Source: Bacteroidota bacterium | Lineage (GTDB): Bacteria; Bacteroidota; Bacteroidia; CAILMK01; JAAYUY01 | Length of the DNA: 49,871 nt | Direction: 5' to 3' | Assembly (NCBI GenBank): GCA_018698135.1 | Contig: JABINZ010000084.1 | Coordinates: 1 to 49,871 of the forward strand | In this document: positions 25,858 through 35,548 of the stretch, piece after piece | How positions within the stretch are numbered: the stretch's first letter is position 1 | Layout: each line of letters starts with the position of its first letter | The notes under the pieces: generated by a model | Database searches by the model: none | The model's input: only the letters and a program-made list of their open reading frames with translations | Told to the model about the DNA's origin: nothing | Program-made: the position numbers and the translations under genes

Positions 25858-27702
25858 TTATCTCTTTATCATAAATTTTTGGGATATTCTTCCAAATTCA
25901 GTATCAAAAAGAAAAATATACTGACCACTAGGCAGACTTTTAATGTCAATATTGCAGTTGTGGTCGTTTGCATTTTTAAGTAATTCTTCTTTTTGAAGGG
26001 CCATTTTCCCCTCTATTGATAGAATTGTGAATGATACTCTGGATTGTTCGTAAAGGCTGTAATTAATTATAATATTTTGATTGGCAGGGTTTGGACTTAT
26101 CGATTTTAGCGAAAATTTGCCACCTACTTGACTGATTTCTGCTATGCTTTGAGGTTCTTTTTCTAATTTGGCAAAAGCAACATATATATCAAGATCTCCA
26201 TCTCCTTTTCTGCCATCTGCCCAAACAGCTATGGCATGTCCCTTTGTGGCTAAAACCTGATTATACTCCCCTACACCAAATTGATTATTTTTATTCCCAA
26301 CTGTGCTAAAGTTGGTAAAGGCAGAGCTTACGTTAAAATTGCTTGTAAAACTTTGCCCCCCATCAAAAGAATAGGCTAAATAGTATTGAGTGATTTCATT
26401 TTGGACATTTGAAACAGAATGCCTGCCATCATACCATCCTATTACTACAACTCCCTCTTCATTAACATATATATTTGAATAAAACTGGTCTTTTGGAGAA
26501 AGCTTATCGTCATCATTTAAAAGCTTGGGCTCTGTCCACGACACACCAGCATCAGTGGATCGGGCAAAATAAACATCACTTCCCGTGTTTTCATCTGAAT
26601 TAATTCCTTTAGCCGTCCATGTAATGTAAATATTTCCTGCATGAGCAGACTTGCCTTGATCAACTGCCATGTAAGGAGCTGGATAAATCCGAGGACTTGA
26701 TCCTGAACTTTTTACTCCGGTAATTGCGTCAGGCATCATGAAATTTGTAATCAATTTGGGACTGCTATAGCTTTCGCCTCCATCTGTTGATTTGCTATGC
26801 CATAAAGATCGTTTGTCATCGCAAAAAGTGACATGTACATGGCCGTTGTGGTCTACTGCTACATTACCAAATTGCACACTTGTAAACGATCCATTTGAAA
26901 TTTCAATGGGATTTAAATCAAACTCGCTACTGTCGGCTTGTTTACGTTGAACAACTATGCGGATTTTACCCGTCTGCATATTTGCCCGTAAATAAGAAAC
27001 ATACAAATTACCTTTATGGGCACTATTACTTTGATCGGTTGCCATCCATTGTTTGTCAGAAATTAAGGGCAAGGTTCCCAATGAATTTCCAGATGATAAA
27101 CAAATATAATTCGAGTCGGTTGTTTGCCAGTTAGCTCCTCCGTCATCAGAATAAGCCCAAAGTAATGCCCAATGATAAGAAGTAGTGCTGGTTCGGTATA
27201 AGCTTATCCATGTATAATAACACTTTCCACCAGCGTCATAGGCGAATACAGGATCTCCTCCACCAAGAACAGTTGCATTGCTTACATCCGGACGAGGGTC
27301 AAAATTGCTTTCACTCCAGCTTTTACCAAAATCTTTGCTGAAATAAATCGGTAGTGTATATCCTCCAAATGGAATCAATCGAATGGGGCAAAGAACAATG
27401 TTATTAGAGTCTGTAGGATTGAGTCCGGCATGAACCTCTGATTCTGCAATAATATTATTTGTTACTTGTGTTTCGGTTCCCAATGAGCGTCTGAAAGTAG
27501 AATGACCATTTTCCCAAATCCTTTCGGCTTCAACAAATGTTTCTATTTGTTCAGGTTCAATTCGTAATTTTTCCTGGATTATCTCCTGGATGGATTCTTG
27601 AATTTGCTTATTTTGTGCATAATTTTGAGCCAGAATTGAAATAGGTAGTAAGCCCGAAAAAAAGAAGATTGAAATAAGTATAATGGAGCCACGTAATGTC
27701 AT
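25858..27702 (-). CDS. Secreted Asp-box (sialidase-fold) protein with T9SS sorting domain
   Basis: 614 residues. A signal peptide (to 'LLPISILAQ') and a helical stretch are followed by a six-bladed-propeller-type region with five Asp-box motifs: 'SKDFGKSWSES', 'SDDGGANWQTT', 'STDGGESYSSP', 'STDAGVSWTEP', 'SFDGGQSFTSN'. Residues about 535-614 are a type-A T9SS sorting domain ('SISPNPANQNIIINYSL' to 'GRISQKFMIKR'). The FRIP motif and full arginine triad of true sialidases are not evident, so glycosidase activity is only a possibility. Probably a surface or released protein. Divergent from tadA. Confidence 0.82.
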   Translation of the reverse strand: MTLRGSIILISIFFFSGLLPISILAQNYAQNKQIQESIQEIIQEKLRIEPEQIETFVEAERIWENGHSTFRRSLGTETQVTNNIIAESEVHAGLNPTDSNNIVLCPIRLIPFGGYTLPIYFSKDFGKSWSESNFDPRPDVSNATVLGGGDPVFAYDAGGKCYYTWISLYRTSTTSYHWALLWAYSDDGGANWQTTDSNYICLSSGNSLGTLPLISDKQWMATDQSNSAHKGNLYVSYLRANMQTGKIRIVVQRKQADSSEFDLNPIEISNGSFTSVQFGNVAVDHNGHVHVTFCDDKRSLWHSKSTDGGESYSSPKLITNFMMPDAITGVKSSGSSPRIYPAPYMAVDQGKSAHAGNIYITWTAKGINSDENTGSDVYFARSTDAGVSWTEPKLLNDDDKLSPKDQFYSNIYVNEEGVVVIGWYDGRHSVSNVQNEITQYYLAYSFDGGQSFTSNFNVSSAFTNFSTVGNKNNQFGVGEYNQVLATKGHAIAVWADGRKGDGDLDIYVAFAKLEKEPQSIAEISQVGGKFSLKSISPNPANQNIIINYSLYEQSRVSFTILSIEGKMALQKEELLKNANDHNCNIDIKSLPSGQYIFLFDTEFGRISQKFMIKR

Positions 27703-27727
27703 GCTTCGAATTTATTTTATATAAAAA

Positions 27728-27735
27728 CAAATTTA
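27728..27735 (-). promoter_or_regulatory. Putative -7 promoter box (TAAATTTG on - strand)
   Basis: The plus strand reads CAAATTTA, 25 bases before the ATG (27702) of the Asp-box protein. On the plus strand TATCTTTA (27740-27747) is a near match that may serve tadA, so this 89-base region is probably a divergent promoter. Confidence 0.4.
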
Positions 27736-27791
27736 GGTCTATCTTTACAATTCACCCTAATGATTAATTAGTAAAGAAATATTTAAAACAT

Positions 27792-28253
27792 ATGATCTCC
27801 TCGACTTTCAATGATGATTATTTTATGAAAAAGGCTTTTGAGGAAGCCCAAGCAGCATTGGAAGAGGGAGAGGTTCCTGTTGGTGCAATTATAGTTGCCG
27901 AAAATAAAATTATTGGCAGGGGACATAATCAAACGGAAATACTTCATGATGTGACTGCACATGCTGAAATAATAGCTATTTCGGCAGCATCAAATTATTT
28001 GGGATCTAAATATCTGAAAGATTGCAGATTGTATGTTACACTAGAGCCTTGCGCGATGTGTGCAGCAGCTATTAATGCAGCACAATTGGAAAGCCTTGTA
28101 TTTGCTGCAGACGATCCCAAGAAAGGTTATAGGCTGTATAAACCTTCATTAATTCACCCCAAGCTAAAAGTTATTAGCGGTATTCGACAAGATGAATGCA
28201 GAATGATATTGCAGGAATTTTTTGAGGAAAAAAGAAATAAGAATGATAATTGA
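27792..28253 (+). CDS. tadA: tRNA-specific adenosine deaminase TadA
   Basis: 153 residues. Cytidine-deaminase fold with the zinc/catalytic motif 'TAHAEIIAI' (His ligand and catalytic Glu) and 'LEPCAMCAAAI' (two Cys ligands); 'DDPKKGY' matches the TadA C-terminal part. It deaminates A34 to inosine in tRNA-Arg(ACG). The length and motif spacing fit TadA better than guanine or cytosine deaminases. The stop overlaps the next gene by 11 bases. Confidence 0.93.
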   Translation: MISSTFNDDYFMKKAFEEAQAALEEGEVPVGAIIVAENKIIGRGHNQTEILHDVTAHAEIIAISAASNYLGSKYLKDCRLYVTLEPCAMCAAAINAAQLESLVFAADDPKKGYRLYKPSLIHPKLKVISGIRQDECRMILQEFFEEKRNKNDN

Positions 28254-29232
28254 CCCACGCATTATAGACTTTTTAAGTACGAAACACAAAATTCTAATTA
28301 CAACTCATGTTCGGCCTGATGGGGATGCCATCGGATCCTCTTTGGCTCTCATGCATTTTCTTAGAAAAAAAGGTCATTATGTAATGCTAACTTTTCCTTC
28401 CATTTTTGCCGATTATCATAAGTGGTTTCCTGGTGTGGAAGATGCCCTGATATATCCACATAAGAAAGGAAGCGTTGAAACCTTTTTAAAAAATACAGAT
28501 TTGATTATTGCTGTAGATTTTAATGATTTAAAAAGGAATGCAGATTTGGGTAAGTATTTAGCTGAATTGGAAATACCCAAACTGATGATAGATCATCATC
28601 CCGAACCAGATACAAGTTTCACCTATGAAGTTTGGAGTACAAAATATTGTGCAGCTGGTGAGGCTGTATTTGATTTAATTAATGCCATTGACGAAACTTC
28701 GTTAATGGATCAGACTATTTGCACTTGCCTATATGCAGCGATTATTTCTGATAGTGGATCTTTTCGCTACCCTTCGGTGACCAAACGAACGTTTGAAATT
28801 GCCTCAAAATTACTTGAATCAGGCATAGAACATAGCCTGATACAAAGAGAAGTGTACGATAATTTCAGTGAGAAGAGATTGCGTTTTTGGGGGCATTGTG
28901 TGACAGAAAAAATGGAATTTATCGAAGAACATAAAGCAGCATTTATTAGCGTATCCAAGGAAGATTTTGAAAAATTCAAAACCAAGGCTTCAGATACGGA
29001 AAATCTGGTGAATTTCCCTATGAATATTAAGGATGTCATCATCTCAGTTTTGCTGGTTGAGCACGATGGCTTTATCAAATTATCGTTTCGATCAAAAGAT
29101 GAATTCCCTGTAAATGAGCTGGCGAAAAAATACTTTAATGGCGGTGGACATTTGAATGCTGCAGGTGGTGAAAGCAAATCGGATATGGCAACTGCCATCC
29201 AGGAATTGAGAGATGGATTGAAAACACTCTAA
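28243..29232 (+). CDS. nrnA: DHH/DHHA1 phosphoesterase (NrnA-like oligoribonuclease / pAp phosphatase)
   Basis: 329 residues from ATG 28243. DHH motifs in order: 'THVRPDGDAIGSSLAL', 'LIIAVDFND', 'LMIDHHPEPD', 'AAIISDSGSFRYPS', then the C-terminal DHHA1 glycine-rich loop 'KYFNGGGHLNAAGGES'. NrnA-family enzymes degrade short RNA oligonucleotides or pGpG and dephosphorylate pAp to AMP; which activity dominates cannot be read here. pAp arises in assimilatory sulfate reduction, not the AprBA route, so no link to aprBA is claimed. The frame is also open from TTG 28222, but the ATG is better and overlaps tadA by 11 bases. Confidence 0.9.
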   Translation: MIIDPRIIDFLSTKHKILITTHVRPDGDAIGSSLALMHFLRKKGHYVMLTFPSIFADYHKWFPGVEDALIYPHKKGSVETFLKNTDLIIAVDFNDLKRNADLGKYLAELEIPKLMIDHHPEPDTSFTYEVWSTKYCAAGEAVFDLINAIDETSLMDQTICTCLYAAIISDSGSFRYPSVTKRTFEIASKLLESGIEHSLIQREVYDNFSEKRLRFWGHCVTEKMEFIEEHKAAFISVSKEDFEKFKTKASDTENLVNFPMNIKDVIISVLLVEHDGFIKLSFRSKDEFPVNELAKKYFNGGGHLNAAGGESKSDMATAIQELRDGLKTL

Positions 29233-29281
29233 ATATTTAAAAATTTTGCTAACTTGACTATCAATTCAAATAGCAATTCGT

Positions 29282-30253
29282 ATGCATAATAAAGTGCAAT
29301 ATGTTTTATTCATTGTTTTATTTTGTTTCCAGATACTTATTTTTAGTAATTGCGAAACAGAAGGCAGAATACCAAGGCTGAAAACAAGTGAAACTACTAA
29401 TATTACTTCAACAACTGCAATTAGTGGAGGCAGTATTTTGTCAAATGGAGGTGAGTTTATAATTGCTCGTGGCGTTTGTTGGAGTGAAAATCAAAACCCA
29501 ACAATTCTGGATAGTGTTGTAACAAATGGAAGTGGAGATGGAAGTTTTTCCAGTATACTGAAAGGTTTAATTCCAAATACAAGCTATTATGTAAGGGCAT
29601 TTGCAACCAACATTAATGGAACAGGTTATGGAAAAGAAATTACATTTTCTACAACCAGTATCTCAGATGTGGATGGGAACAGTTATAACTATGTAACAAT
29701 AGGAACTCAAGTTTGGATGCTTGAGAATTTAAGAACCACAAAATATAGAAATGGTGATCCGATTCCGAATGTAGCAGATAGTCACCTTTGGGTGAATCTT
29801 AATTCTGCAGCATATTGTAATTACAATAATGATATAAATAATGTCGCAATCTATGGGCGCTTATACAATTGGTTTGCAATAAATGACTCTAGAAATATTG
29901 CCCCTGAAGGTTGGCATGTTGCTTCAGATGCTGAATGGCAAATTTTAGTGGATTATCTTGATGGAAATAAAATGGCAGGTTTTAAACTTAAAGAGTCAGG
30001 ATTAAGTCATTGGAAAACCCCAAACTTTTCAAATAATGAAAGCGGTTTTACAGCACTTCCTTCAGGAACAAGAGATGGGTATTATGGAACTTATTTGAAT
30101 ATTGGATTTTATGGGTTTTGGTGGACTTCAACTCCATATTTAGATCTTATGCAATGGGCAAATTACAGATGCATGATAAATGAGGAAAGAAATGTGTATC
30201 GACAGCGGATAATGAATACTGCTGGCCATTCTGTCCGCTGTATCAGGGATTAG
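29282..30253 (+). CDS. FISUMP-domain lipoprotein
   Basis: 323 residues. A lipoprotein signal ends in 'ILIFSNCETEG', with Cys27 as predicted lipid site. Residues about 32-127 form an Fn3-like domain ('GLIPNTSYYVRAFATNINGT'). Residues about 130-323 match the Fibrobacter succinogenes major paralogous (FISUMP) domain: 'DGNSYNYVTIGTQVWMLENL', 'YGRLYNWFAI', 'PEGWHVASDAEWQILVDYL', 'SGFTALPSGTRDG' and the final 'AGHSVRCIRD'. Such proteins are surface-exposed in Bacteroidota and Fibrobacter and have no established activity. It ends 3 bases from the convergent ribBA stop, so both genes share an almost non-existent intergenic region. Confidence 0.85.
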   Translation: MHNKVQYVLFIVLFCFQILIFSNCETEGRIPRLKTSETTNITSTTAISGGSILSNGGEFIIARGVCWSENQNPTILDSVVTNGSGDGSFSSILKGLIPNTSYYVRAFATNINGTGYGKEITFSTTSISDVDGNSYNYVTIGTQVWMLENLRTTKYRNGDPIPNVADSHLWVNLNSAAYCNYNNDINNVAIYGRLYNWFAINDSRNIAPEGWHVASDAEWQILVDYLDGNKMAGFKLKESGLSHWKTPNFSNNESGFTALPSGTRDGYYGTYLNIGFYGFWWTSTPYLDLMQWANYRCMINEERNVYRQRIMNTAGHSVRCIRD

Positions 30254-30256
30254 AAA

Positions 30257-31468
30257 TTATTTTAAATCTTGTGCATGCAGGTCATGCCCCATTTTATCCT
30301 TTTTTGTTTTCAGATATTTTTGGTTGAATTCATTAGGCTCAATCTCTAAAGGTATATGTTCTGAAATATTAAGACCATATCCTTGCAGGCCAATTCGTTT
30401 CGCAGGATTATTCGAAATAAGTTTAATATTATTTACGTTCAAGTCGCGTAAAATTTGAGCACCTACTCCATAATCTCTTTCATCAGGTTGAAAGCCTAAA
30501 TGAAGATTCGCCTCTACAGTATCAAAACCGTTTTCCTGTAGTTTATAAGCTTTTAGTTTGTTTACCAAACCAATTCCTCGCCCTTCCTGATTCATATAAA
30601 TAACAACACCTTTGCCATCATCTTCCACCATTTGCATGGCTTTATGCAGCTGAGGTCCGCAGTCGCAGCGGTATGATCCAAAAATATCTCCTGTTACACA
30701 AGATGAGTGAACCCGAACCATAATGGGTTCGTCTGCTTCCCATTTTCCTTTAACCAATGCCAGATGAACTTCGTTTGTTGTTAATTGTTTGTAGGCAATA
30801 ACATCGAAATCGCCAAATTCAGTAGGTAAATCTACATCAATCAATCGTTCAATTAATGATTCAGTAGATAATCGGTAGGCAATTAGGTCTTTTATCGAGA
30901 TGATTTTGAGATCAAACTTTTTAGCAATTTTAAAAAGCTGAGGAAGCCTTGCCATGGTTCCATCGTCATTTAAAATTTCGACCAAAGCTCCGACAGGCTC
31001 AAAACCTGCTAAACGAGCCAGATCAATAGTTGCTTCTGTATGTCCTGACCTACGCAATACGCCACCTTCTTTTGCTCGCAAAGGAAATATATGTCCGGGT
31101 TTTCCAAAGTCTTCAGGTTTAGTTTCCGGGGCAATTAATGCCTGTATTGTTTTAGACCGATCAGCTGCAGAAATTCCGGTTGTACATCCATGCCCATTTA
31201 GGTCGATAGATACGGTAAAAGGAGTTTCATGTAAAGCAGTATTATTGGTTACCATCAGTTCCAAGCCTAATTCATCAGCTCGCGATTCGATTAAGGGTGC
31301 ACAAATTAATCCTCGACCTTCTTTAGCCATAAAATTAATTTGTTCAGGGGTAGCATTTCTGGCAGCTGTAACAAAGTCTCCCTCATTTTCTCTGTCCTCG
31401 TCATCAACAACGATTATTAATTTTCCCTTCTTGATGTCCTCTATTGCCTCTGTTACTTTGTTTAACAT
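30257..31468 (-). CDS. ribBA: Bifunctional riboflavin enzyme RibBA (DHBP synthase / GTP cyclohydrolase II)
   Basis: 403 residues from ATG 31468 ([16 protein letters not shown]). The DHBP synthase half (1-205) has the acidic loop '[13 protein letters not shown]' and '[17 protein letters not shown]'. The GTP cyclohydrolase II half (206-403) has the zinc site '[17 protein letters not shown]' and the catalytic '[19 protein letters not shown]'. Both active sites look complete. It makes DHBP and the pyrimidine precursor of riboflavin. The frame is open further, to 31537, inside the glycosyltransferase gene; the ATG at 31468 comes 1 base after that gene's TAA (TAAGATG), the same coupling arrangement as dsbD-gmhA. 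Confidence 0.96.
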   Translation of the reverse strand: MLNKVTEAIEDIKKGKLIIVVDDEDRENEGDFVTAARNATPEQINFMAKEGRGLICAPLIESRADELGLELMVTNNTALHETPFTVSIDLNGHGCTTGISAADRSKTIQALIAPETKPEDFGKPGHIFPLRAKEGGVLRRSGHTEATIDLARLAGFEPVGALVEILNDDGTMARLPQLFKIAKKFDLKIISIKDLIAYRLSTESLIERLIDVDLPTEFGDFDVIAYKQLTTNEVHLALVKGKWEADEPIMVRVHSSCVTGDIFGSYRCDCGPQLHKAMQMVEDDGKGVVIYMNQEGRGIGLVNKLKAYKLQENGFDTVEANLHLGFQPDERDYGVGAQILRDLNVNNIKLISNNPAKRIGLQGYGLNISEHIPLEIEPNEFNQKYLKTKKDKMGHDLHAQDLK

Positions 31469-31469
31469 C

Positions 31470-32642
31470 TTACTGATATCTTTGAGTGGGTTGCCATATA
31501 TTCGACTTAACCCCTTTAATAAACTTAAAAAAACCAATCAATAAAGCCAAATTCATCAAATAGAAATGGCTTATAAAACGCAACAAATTTAAGTGAAGAT
31601 TAATACTGCGCAAGAAAGTATCCATTAATGGAATAATTAGTAATATAATTTGTCCAAAAAGGCTGATCTGAAAAAATAGTCCTTTCTGAAAAAGCATGAC
31701 ATTGGAGGTTAAAAGAAGTAGCAAAAAAAATGGGCCTAGCCAGCGTAATATTTTGTGAGAAACAAAACTAAAGGAAACACCAGAATAAAGGGGCCATATT
31801 AGCTTCCAATAACGAAAAAGATTCTGAAAATTACCAATTGAAATACGCACTTTCCGCCTAAACTCTTCTTTGATTTTGTTTGAGATATCTTCATAACAAA
31901 TGGCATGAAGCTCGTTAATGCAAACACCTTTATTTTCGATTACATTCATGGTAATGTAAAAATCATCCATGAAAAAACGAGCAGGAACAGCTGCATAATA
32001 TTGCGGGCGAATGGAATAACAACCACCAAAAGCGCCAATCATTGAACCCCACAGAATTCCTTCCTGATATTTAATCAAATTTTCGCGGCTGATATATTTT
32101 TCTTCCTGAAAGGAAATACCGTCTTTTCTGAAGCGTGAATTAATAATATTACCACCAACCAACGATATCTCATTGTTTTTATAATGCTTCACTAATTGGT
32201 AAATGGTATCTTCTTCAAAAATCACATTGGCATCTGTTAAAATGAAAATTTCGTTACTTGCATTTTTAACCAATTCGTTTATGATAGATGATTTTCCTGT
32301 TCGTCCCGGGAACTTAAACAGTTTTAAATTCGAATAGTTTGCTTCAAAGCTTTTAATAATTTCATTGGTTTTATCGGTAGATGCATCTGAACCTATCAGG
32401 AATTCAATTTTGTCGATAGGGTAATTGCTTTCAAATGTTTTACGAATTTTTTCTTCAATAACTAATTCCTCATTGTAAGCTGCCAATAAAATGGAAACGC
32501 TAGGTAATTCCATATCATTCGGTTGAAAAACAAGATCATTTTGTTTTTTATTACGAGCCAAAAATGCAATTATCCATGGGTAAAACAGGTAGGACTGTAA
32601 AATACAGAAAATGCTTAATATGAAAATAATTTCCCAAATCAT
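31470..32642 (-). CDS. Membrane glycosyltransferase, family 2
   Basis: 390 residues. An N-terminal membrane helix (about 3-27) is followed by a GT2 catalytic domain: '[18 protein letters not shown]', '[16 protein letters not shown]', '[14 protein letters not shown]', the DxD-like '[12 protein letters not shown]', '[12 protein letters not shown]' and an acceptor region with '[17 protein letters not shown]' and a QxxRW-like '[16 protein letters not shown]'. Three or four C-terminal membrane helices follow (about 295-375). It resembles processive synthases, but the exact QxxRW motif is not present, so the product is uncertain. It lies 2 bases after the GT4 gene and 1 base before ribBA. Confidence 0.85.
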   Translation of the reverse strand: MIWEIIFILSIFCILQSYLFYPWIIAFLARNKKQNDLVFQPNDMELPSVSILLAAYNEELVIEEKIRKTFESNYPIDKIEFLIGSDASTDKTNEIIKSFEANYSNLKLFKFPGRTGKSSIINELVKNASNEIFILTDANVIFEEDTIYQLVKHYKNNEISLVGGNIINSRFRKDGISFQEEKYISRENLIKYQEGILWGSMIGAFGGCYSIRPQYYAAVPARFFMDDFYITMNVIENKGVCINELHAICYEDISNKIKEEFRRKVRISIGNFQNLFRYWKLIWPLYSGVSFSFVSHKILRWLGPFFLLLLLTSNVMLFQKGLFFQISLFGQIILLIIPLMDTFLRSINLHLNLLRFISHFYLMNLALLIGFFKFIKGVKSNIWQPTQRYQ

Positions 32643-32644
32643 AA

Positions 32645-33859
32645 TTAGCTGTGCTTCTTATTAATGGGTTTAATTTGTTGCAGTTTTGACAGAAAATTCT
32701 CGATTATCTCTTTGTTATTGTATTTAGTTTGGACCAATTTAATTGCTTCTGCTCCAATTTTTGCTGCCAGTGATTTGTCAGCTTGAAGCAACCTTGTTTT
32801 TTCAAGAAAAGCTTGTGGACTATCGGCAATCAGTATATTTTTCCCATCCTCATAGGCAATTCCTTCGGCTCCAACCTGAGTTGAGATTATACATTTACCC
32901 AATGCCATTCCTTCAATTACTTTTATACGCATGCCACTTCCCGAAATAAGCGGAACTATCATAACTTCATTTTCCTTGATAAAGGCATGAGCATCGTCTA
33001 CTTCACCAATGATTTTAACTCCGGGGTGTTTGCTATCCAGAAAAGATTTGGGCATGTTTCGACCCGCAACCTGAAACGTTAATGTGGGAAATTCAGCATA
33101 TATCAATGGCCATATATCCATTAAAAACCATTCCAGAGCTTCCTGATTTGGGAGCCAATCGAGGGCTCCTAAATGAAAAAATGTTTGTGGTTTTGTTTTT
33201 TGAGGATCGGCTTTAAAAAGTTCAAAATCGATTCCTGAAGGCGTGGTGATTAATGGGATTTTACATCCATTGTCTCTGAAAAAATCACCATCCATATCCG
33301 TAATTGGTGCAATGGCATCAAAAGAATTAAGTGTACCTATCTCAAATTTCTTCAACCTCTTTACCATCACATTGAGGAAAAGTTTTTTTAATCCGCTGGT
33401 TTGTCTGGCTAGCCGTTGCCATATGAGGTGCTCTACATTATGCGATCTTAATACAACCAAAGCATTGCTGCATTGTTTGATTAGTGGTAAGTACATACTA
33501 ACCTTCAAACTTTCAATGATAATTATATCATAGGAATTCCTTTTCAGTAAGTTTTTTAGTTTGAACTTAAAAGCTGTATCGGAATAGCGAGTAAGGTAAT
33601 AGGGCTTATTGGTAAAAAAATTAAAAAAAGCACCAATCAGCGTAATATCACTATTAATTCGCTGGCTATGAAACTCACCCAATTTTTGAATTGATTCTGG
33701 TAAATTATTCAGATCTATATCATGTTTATTTGTGATCGGCACAAGTAATGTCAAATTTACGCCAGTATCAGCAAGCCCTTTGCTCAAATTATACATGGCA
33801 ATAGCTCCGCCATCTTTCAATGGGTAAGGCATTCGAAAGCAGAGTTGAAGGATATTCAT
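32645..33859 (-). CDS. Glycosyltransferase, family 4 (GT-B)
   Basis: 404 residues. An N-terminal acceptor-binding domain 'MNILQLCFRMPYPLKDGGAI' with 'VVLRSHNVEHLIWQRLA' is followed by a C-terminal donor-binding domain with 'FFHLGALDWLPNQEALEWFL', 'VKIIGEVDDAHAFI', 'VMIVPLISGSGMRIKVIEGM' and 'GKCIISTQVGAEGI'. The E-x7-E-like block of GT4 is recognisable around 'GSGMRIKVIEGMALGK'. No membrane segment; probably peripheral at the inner membrane, making surface or capsular polysaccharide. Part of the lptF-GT4-GT2-ribBA run. Confidence 0.9.
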   Translation of the reverse strand: MNILQLCFRMPYPLKDGGAIAMYNLSKGLADTGVNLTLLVPITNKHDIDLNNLPESIQKLGEFHSQRINSDITLIGAFFNFFTNKPYYLTRYSDTAFKFKLKNLLKRNSYDIIIIESLKVSMYLPLIKQCSNALVVLRSHNVEHLIWQRLARQTSGLKKLFLNVMVKRLKKFEIGTLNSFDAIAPITDMDGDFFRDNGCKIPLITTPSGIDFELFKADPQKTKPQTFFHLGALDWLPNQEALEWFLMDIWPLIYAEFPTLTFQVAGRNMPKSFLDSKHPGVKIIGEVDDAHAFIKENEVMIVPLISGSGMRIKVIEGMALGKCIISTQVGAEGIAYEDGKNILIADSPQAFLEKTRLLQADKSLAAKIGAEAIKLVQTKYNNKEIIENFLSKLQQIKPINKKHS

Positions 33860-33911
33860 TTTATTACTTGTAAAAGATTATTCGATCTGTAATTTGCAAA
33901 ATTAAAGGAAT

Positions 33912-35351
33912 TTAGATTTGGTCACTGTTTATTTTTAATTTGTTTGCAATCCATTCCATGAAACGTTCATATTTTTCATTGCTAAATAAAACGGAATCTG
34001 AATTTGCCTTGAAGGTTAGGAAAATAGCAACAGGTGTAAGCACAAAAACAGGCAACCACATTCCAAACCAAGGGTCTACAATTAATTGCTTGGAAAGCTT
34101 TTCACCAGTCATTGAAATAACATGAAAAGAAATGAAAAGAAAAATGGAAACTACTGTAGGCATGCCCAATCCCCCTTTTCGAATAATAGCCCCCATGGGA
34201 GCACCAATTAGAAACAAGAGTAGTATAACAATTGATAGAATAATCTTTCTATGCCATTCAATTTGATAACCAACCATGGCAACATTTAAAACGTTGAGGG
34301 TACTTGCAGGAGATCCCACCAAATGCTTGGCAGTTCTCGAATTTGCAAGTGCTCTTCTATAAATCAATTCTTTATCTTTAAGTTGAAACTGAACAAGCAT
34401 ACTATCCATATTCATAATCAAGCTATCATCGGAAATTCCCATAAATGAGCTGTCTTTCAGAAAATAAAGGTATGGCCTTAGGTATTCGCGGGTTTTAGGC
34501 TTCAACTCTTCCATCTCTATTCTTACAGAATCTTGCTTATTCGTTAATTCGCCCATATTGAGCATTTTAAAATTGCCTTTAAACAATTGCACATCCGAAC
34601 GGTCGAATTTGAAAGATGATAGATCAAAAACAATTTGATATTCTTCAAAACCCAGCTGACTATGAGGTAATGTTTGGTGTGAGTTTTTTAAAGTTCGGAT
34701 TTCTTCATAACGATGTCCATTGTATAGCGTTAAACTCAGTAAATTTTCCTCCTCATTATGTTTCATTTTTCCCTTCTCTGCTCGAATTACAATTAAATTT
34801 TCCGATCCGGTAGTATGGTCATAAATCAGTACATCATAAATATCTTCACCATTTTTATCCTTTTGACCAACACGAATATTGTATTGATCTATTCCATTAT
34901 AAAAAAGACCATCTTTTAAGTCAAAGGAGGGTTTTTTTTCTTGTACATCATACAGCAAGGTGCCAAATTTTAAATTAGCATTAGGAAGTGTATAATTTGA
35001 AAAAAGAAAAGCACCTGCCCCAATAAAAAGCATGCTGAAGAAAAGAGGCGAAATAACGCGAACCAGTGAAACGCCTGAGGATTTATATGCCATGAGCTCG
35101 TTGTTTTCTGCCAATCCGCCAAAGGTCATGATGGAGGAGAGTAAAACAGCAAGAGGAAGAGCTAATGGAACCAAGTGAGCTGAAGCATAAAAAAGCAATT
35201 CTGCAATGATATACCATTCCAGACCTTTCCCTGCCAATTCGTCAACATATTTCCATAGAAACTGCATTACGAGAACAAACAGGGCTATAAAAAAGGTAAT
35301 TATAAATGGACCTGTGTAATGTCTAAATGATAATTTTATAAGTTTTCTCAC
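33912..35351 (-). CDS. LptF/LptG-family LPS export permease
   Basis: 479 residues. The YjgP/YjgQ architecture is clear: N-terminal membrane helices (about 12-32, 52-72, 98-120) with 'ELLFYASAHLVPLALPLAVL' and 'NELMAYKSSGVSLVRVISPL', a large periplasmic beta-jellyroll domain (about 125-350), then three C-terminal helices with 'GAPMGAIIRKGGLGMPTVVS'. It is the transmembrane subunit of the LptB2FG ABC exporter that extracts LPS from the inner membrane. Only one of the F/G pair is present here; the other must be elsewhere. It seems to lead the run of two glycosyltransferases and ribBA, 52 bases before GT4. Confidence 0.9.
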   Translation of the reverse strand: MRKLIKLSFRHYTGPFIITFFIALFVLVMQFLWKYVDELAGKGLEWYIIAELLFYASAHLVPLALPLAVLLSSIMTFGGLAENNELMAYKSSGVSLVRVISPLFFSMLFIGAGAFLFSNYTLPNANLKFGTLLYDVQEKKPSFDLKDGLFYNGIDQYNIRVGQKDKNGEDIYDVLIYDHTTGSENLIVIRAEKGKMKHNEEENLLSLTLYNGHRYEEIRTLKNSHQTLPHSQLGFEEYQIVFDLSSFKFDRSDVQLFKGNFKMLNMGELTNKQDSVRIEMEELKPKTREYLRPYLYFLKDSSFMGISDDSLIMNMDSMLVQFQLKDKELIYRRALANSRTAKHLVGSPASTLNVLNVAMVGYQIEWHRKIILSIVILLLFLIGAPMGAIIRKGGLGMPTVVSIFLFISFHVISMTGEKLSKQLIVDPWFGMWLPVFVLTPVAIFLTFKANSDSVLFSNEKYERFMEWIANKLKINSDQI

Positions 35352-35488
35352 GAATCTGTTTATGCAAAAACAGGTGCAATTTAGGTCATTCCTATCTATT
35401 TTGCTTCTATGACAACAGCTTTAATGGTATAGTTGTTGTCAATTCAGCATTCTTGTTAATGATCGAGCTCAGGTTAATACAGAATGTT

Positions 35489-35496
35489 TAATTTTG
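35489..35496 (+). promoter_or_regulatory. Putative -7 promoter box for secA (TAATTTTG)
   Basis: TAnnTTTG match 52 bases before the secA ATG, giving a leader of about 45 bases. Upstream, in the same 197-base divergent region, TGACAACA (35410-35417) and TGTTGTCA (35434-35441) form an 8-base inverted repeat that may be a regulator site shared with the divergent lptF-like gene. Confidence 0.45.
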
Positions 35497-35548
35497 CTTC
35501 ATTATAAATGATGGTTTTTATTAAAATACAGCGAATCAAAAAATTACA

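Noticed and set aside
25858-27702. Functional sialidase
   Set aside because: Asp boxes are present but the FRIP motif and arginine triad are not evident; Asp boxes occur in many non-enzymatic propellers.
28243-29232. Link between the NrnA-like pAp phosphatase and aprBA
   Set aside because: pAp comes from PAPS reduction, not from APS reductase, and the genes are 21 kb apart.
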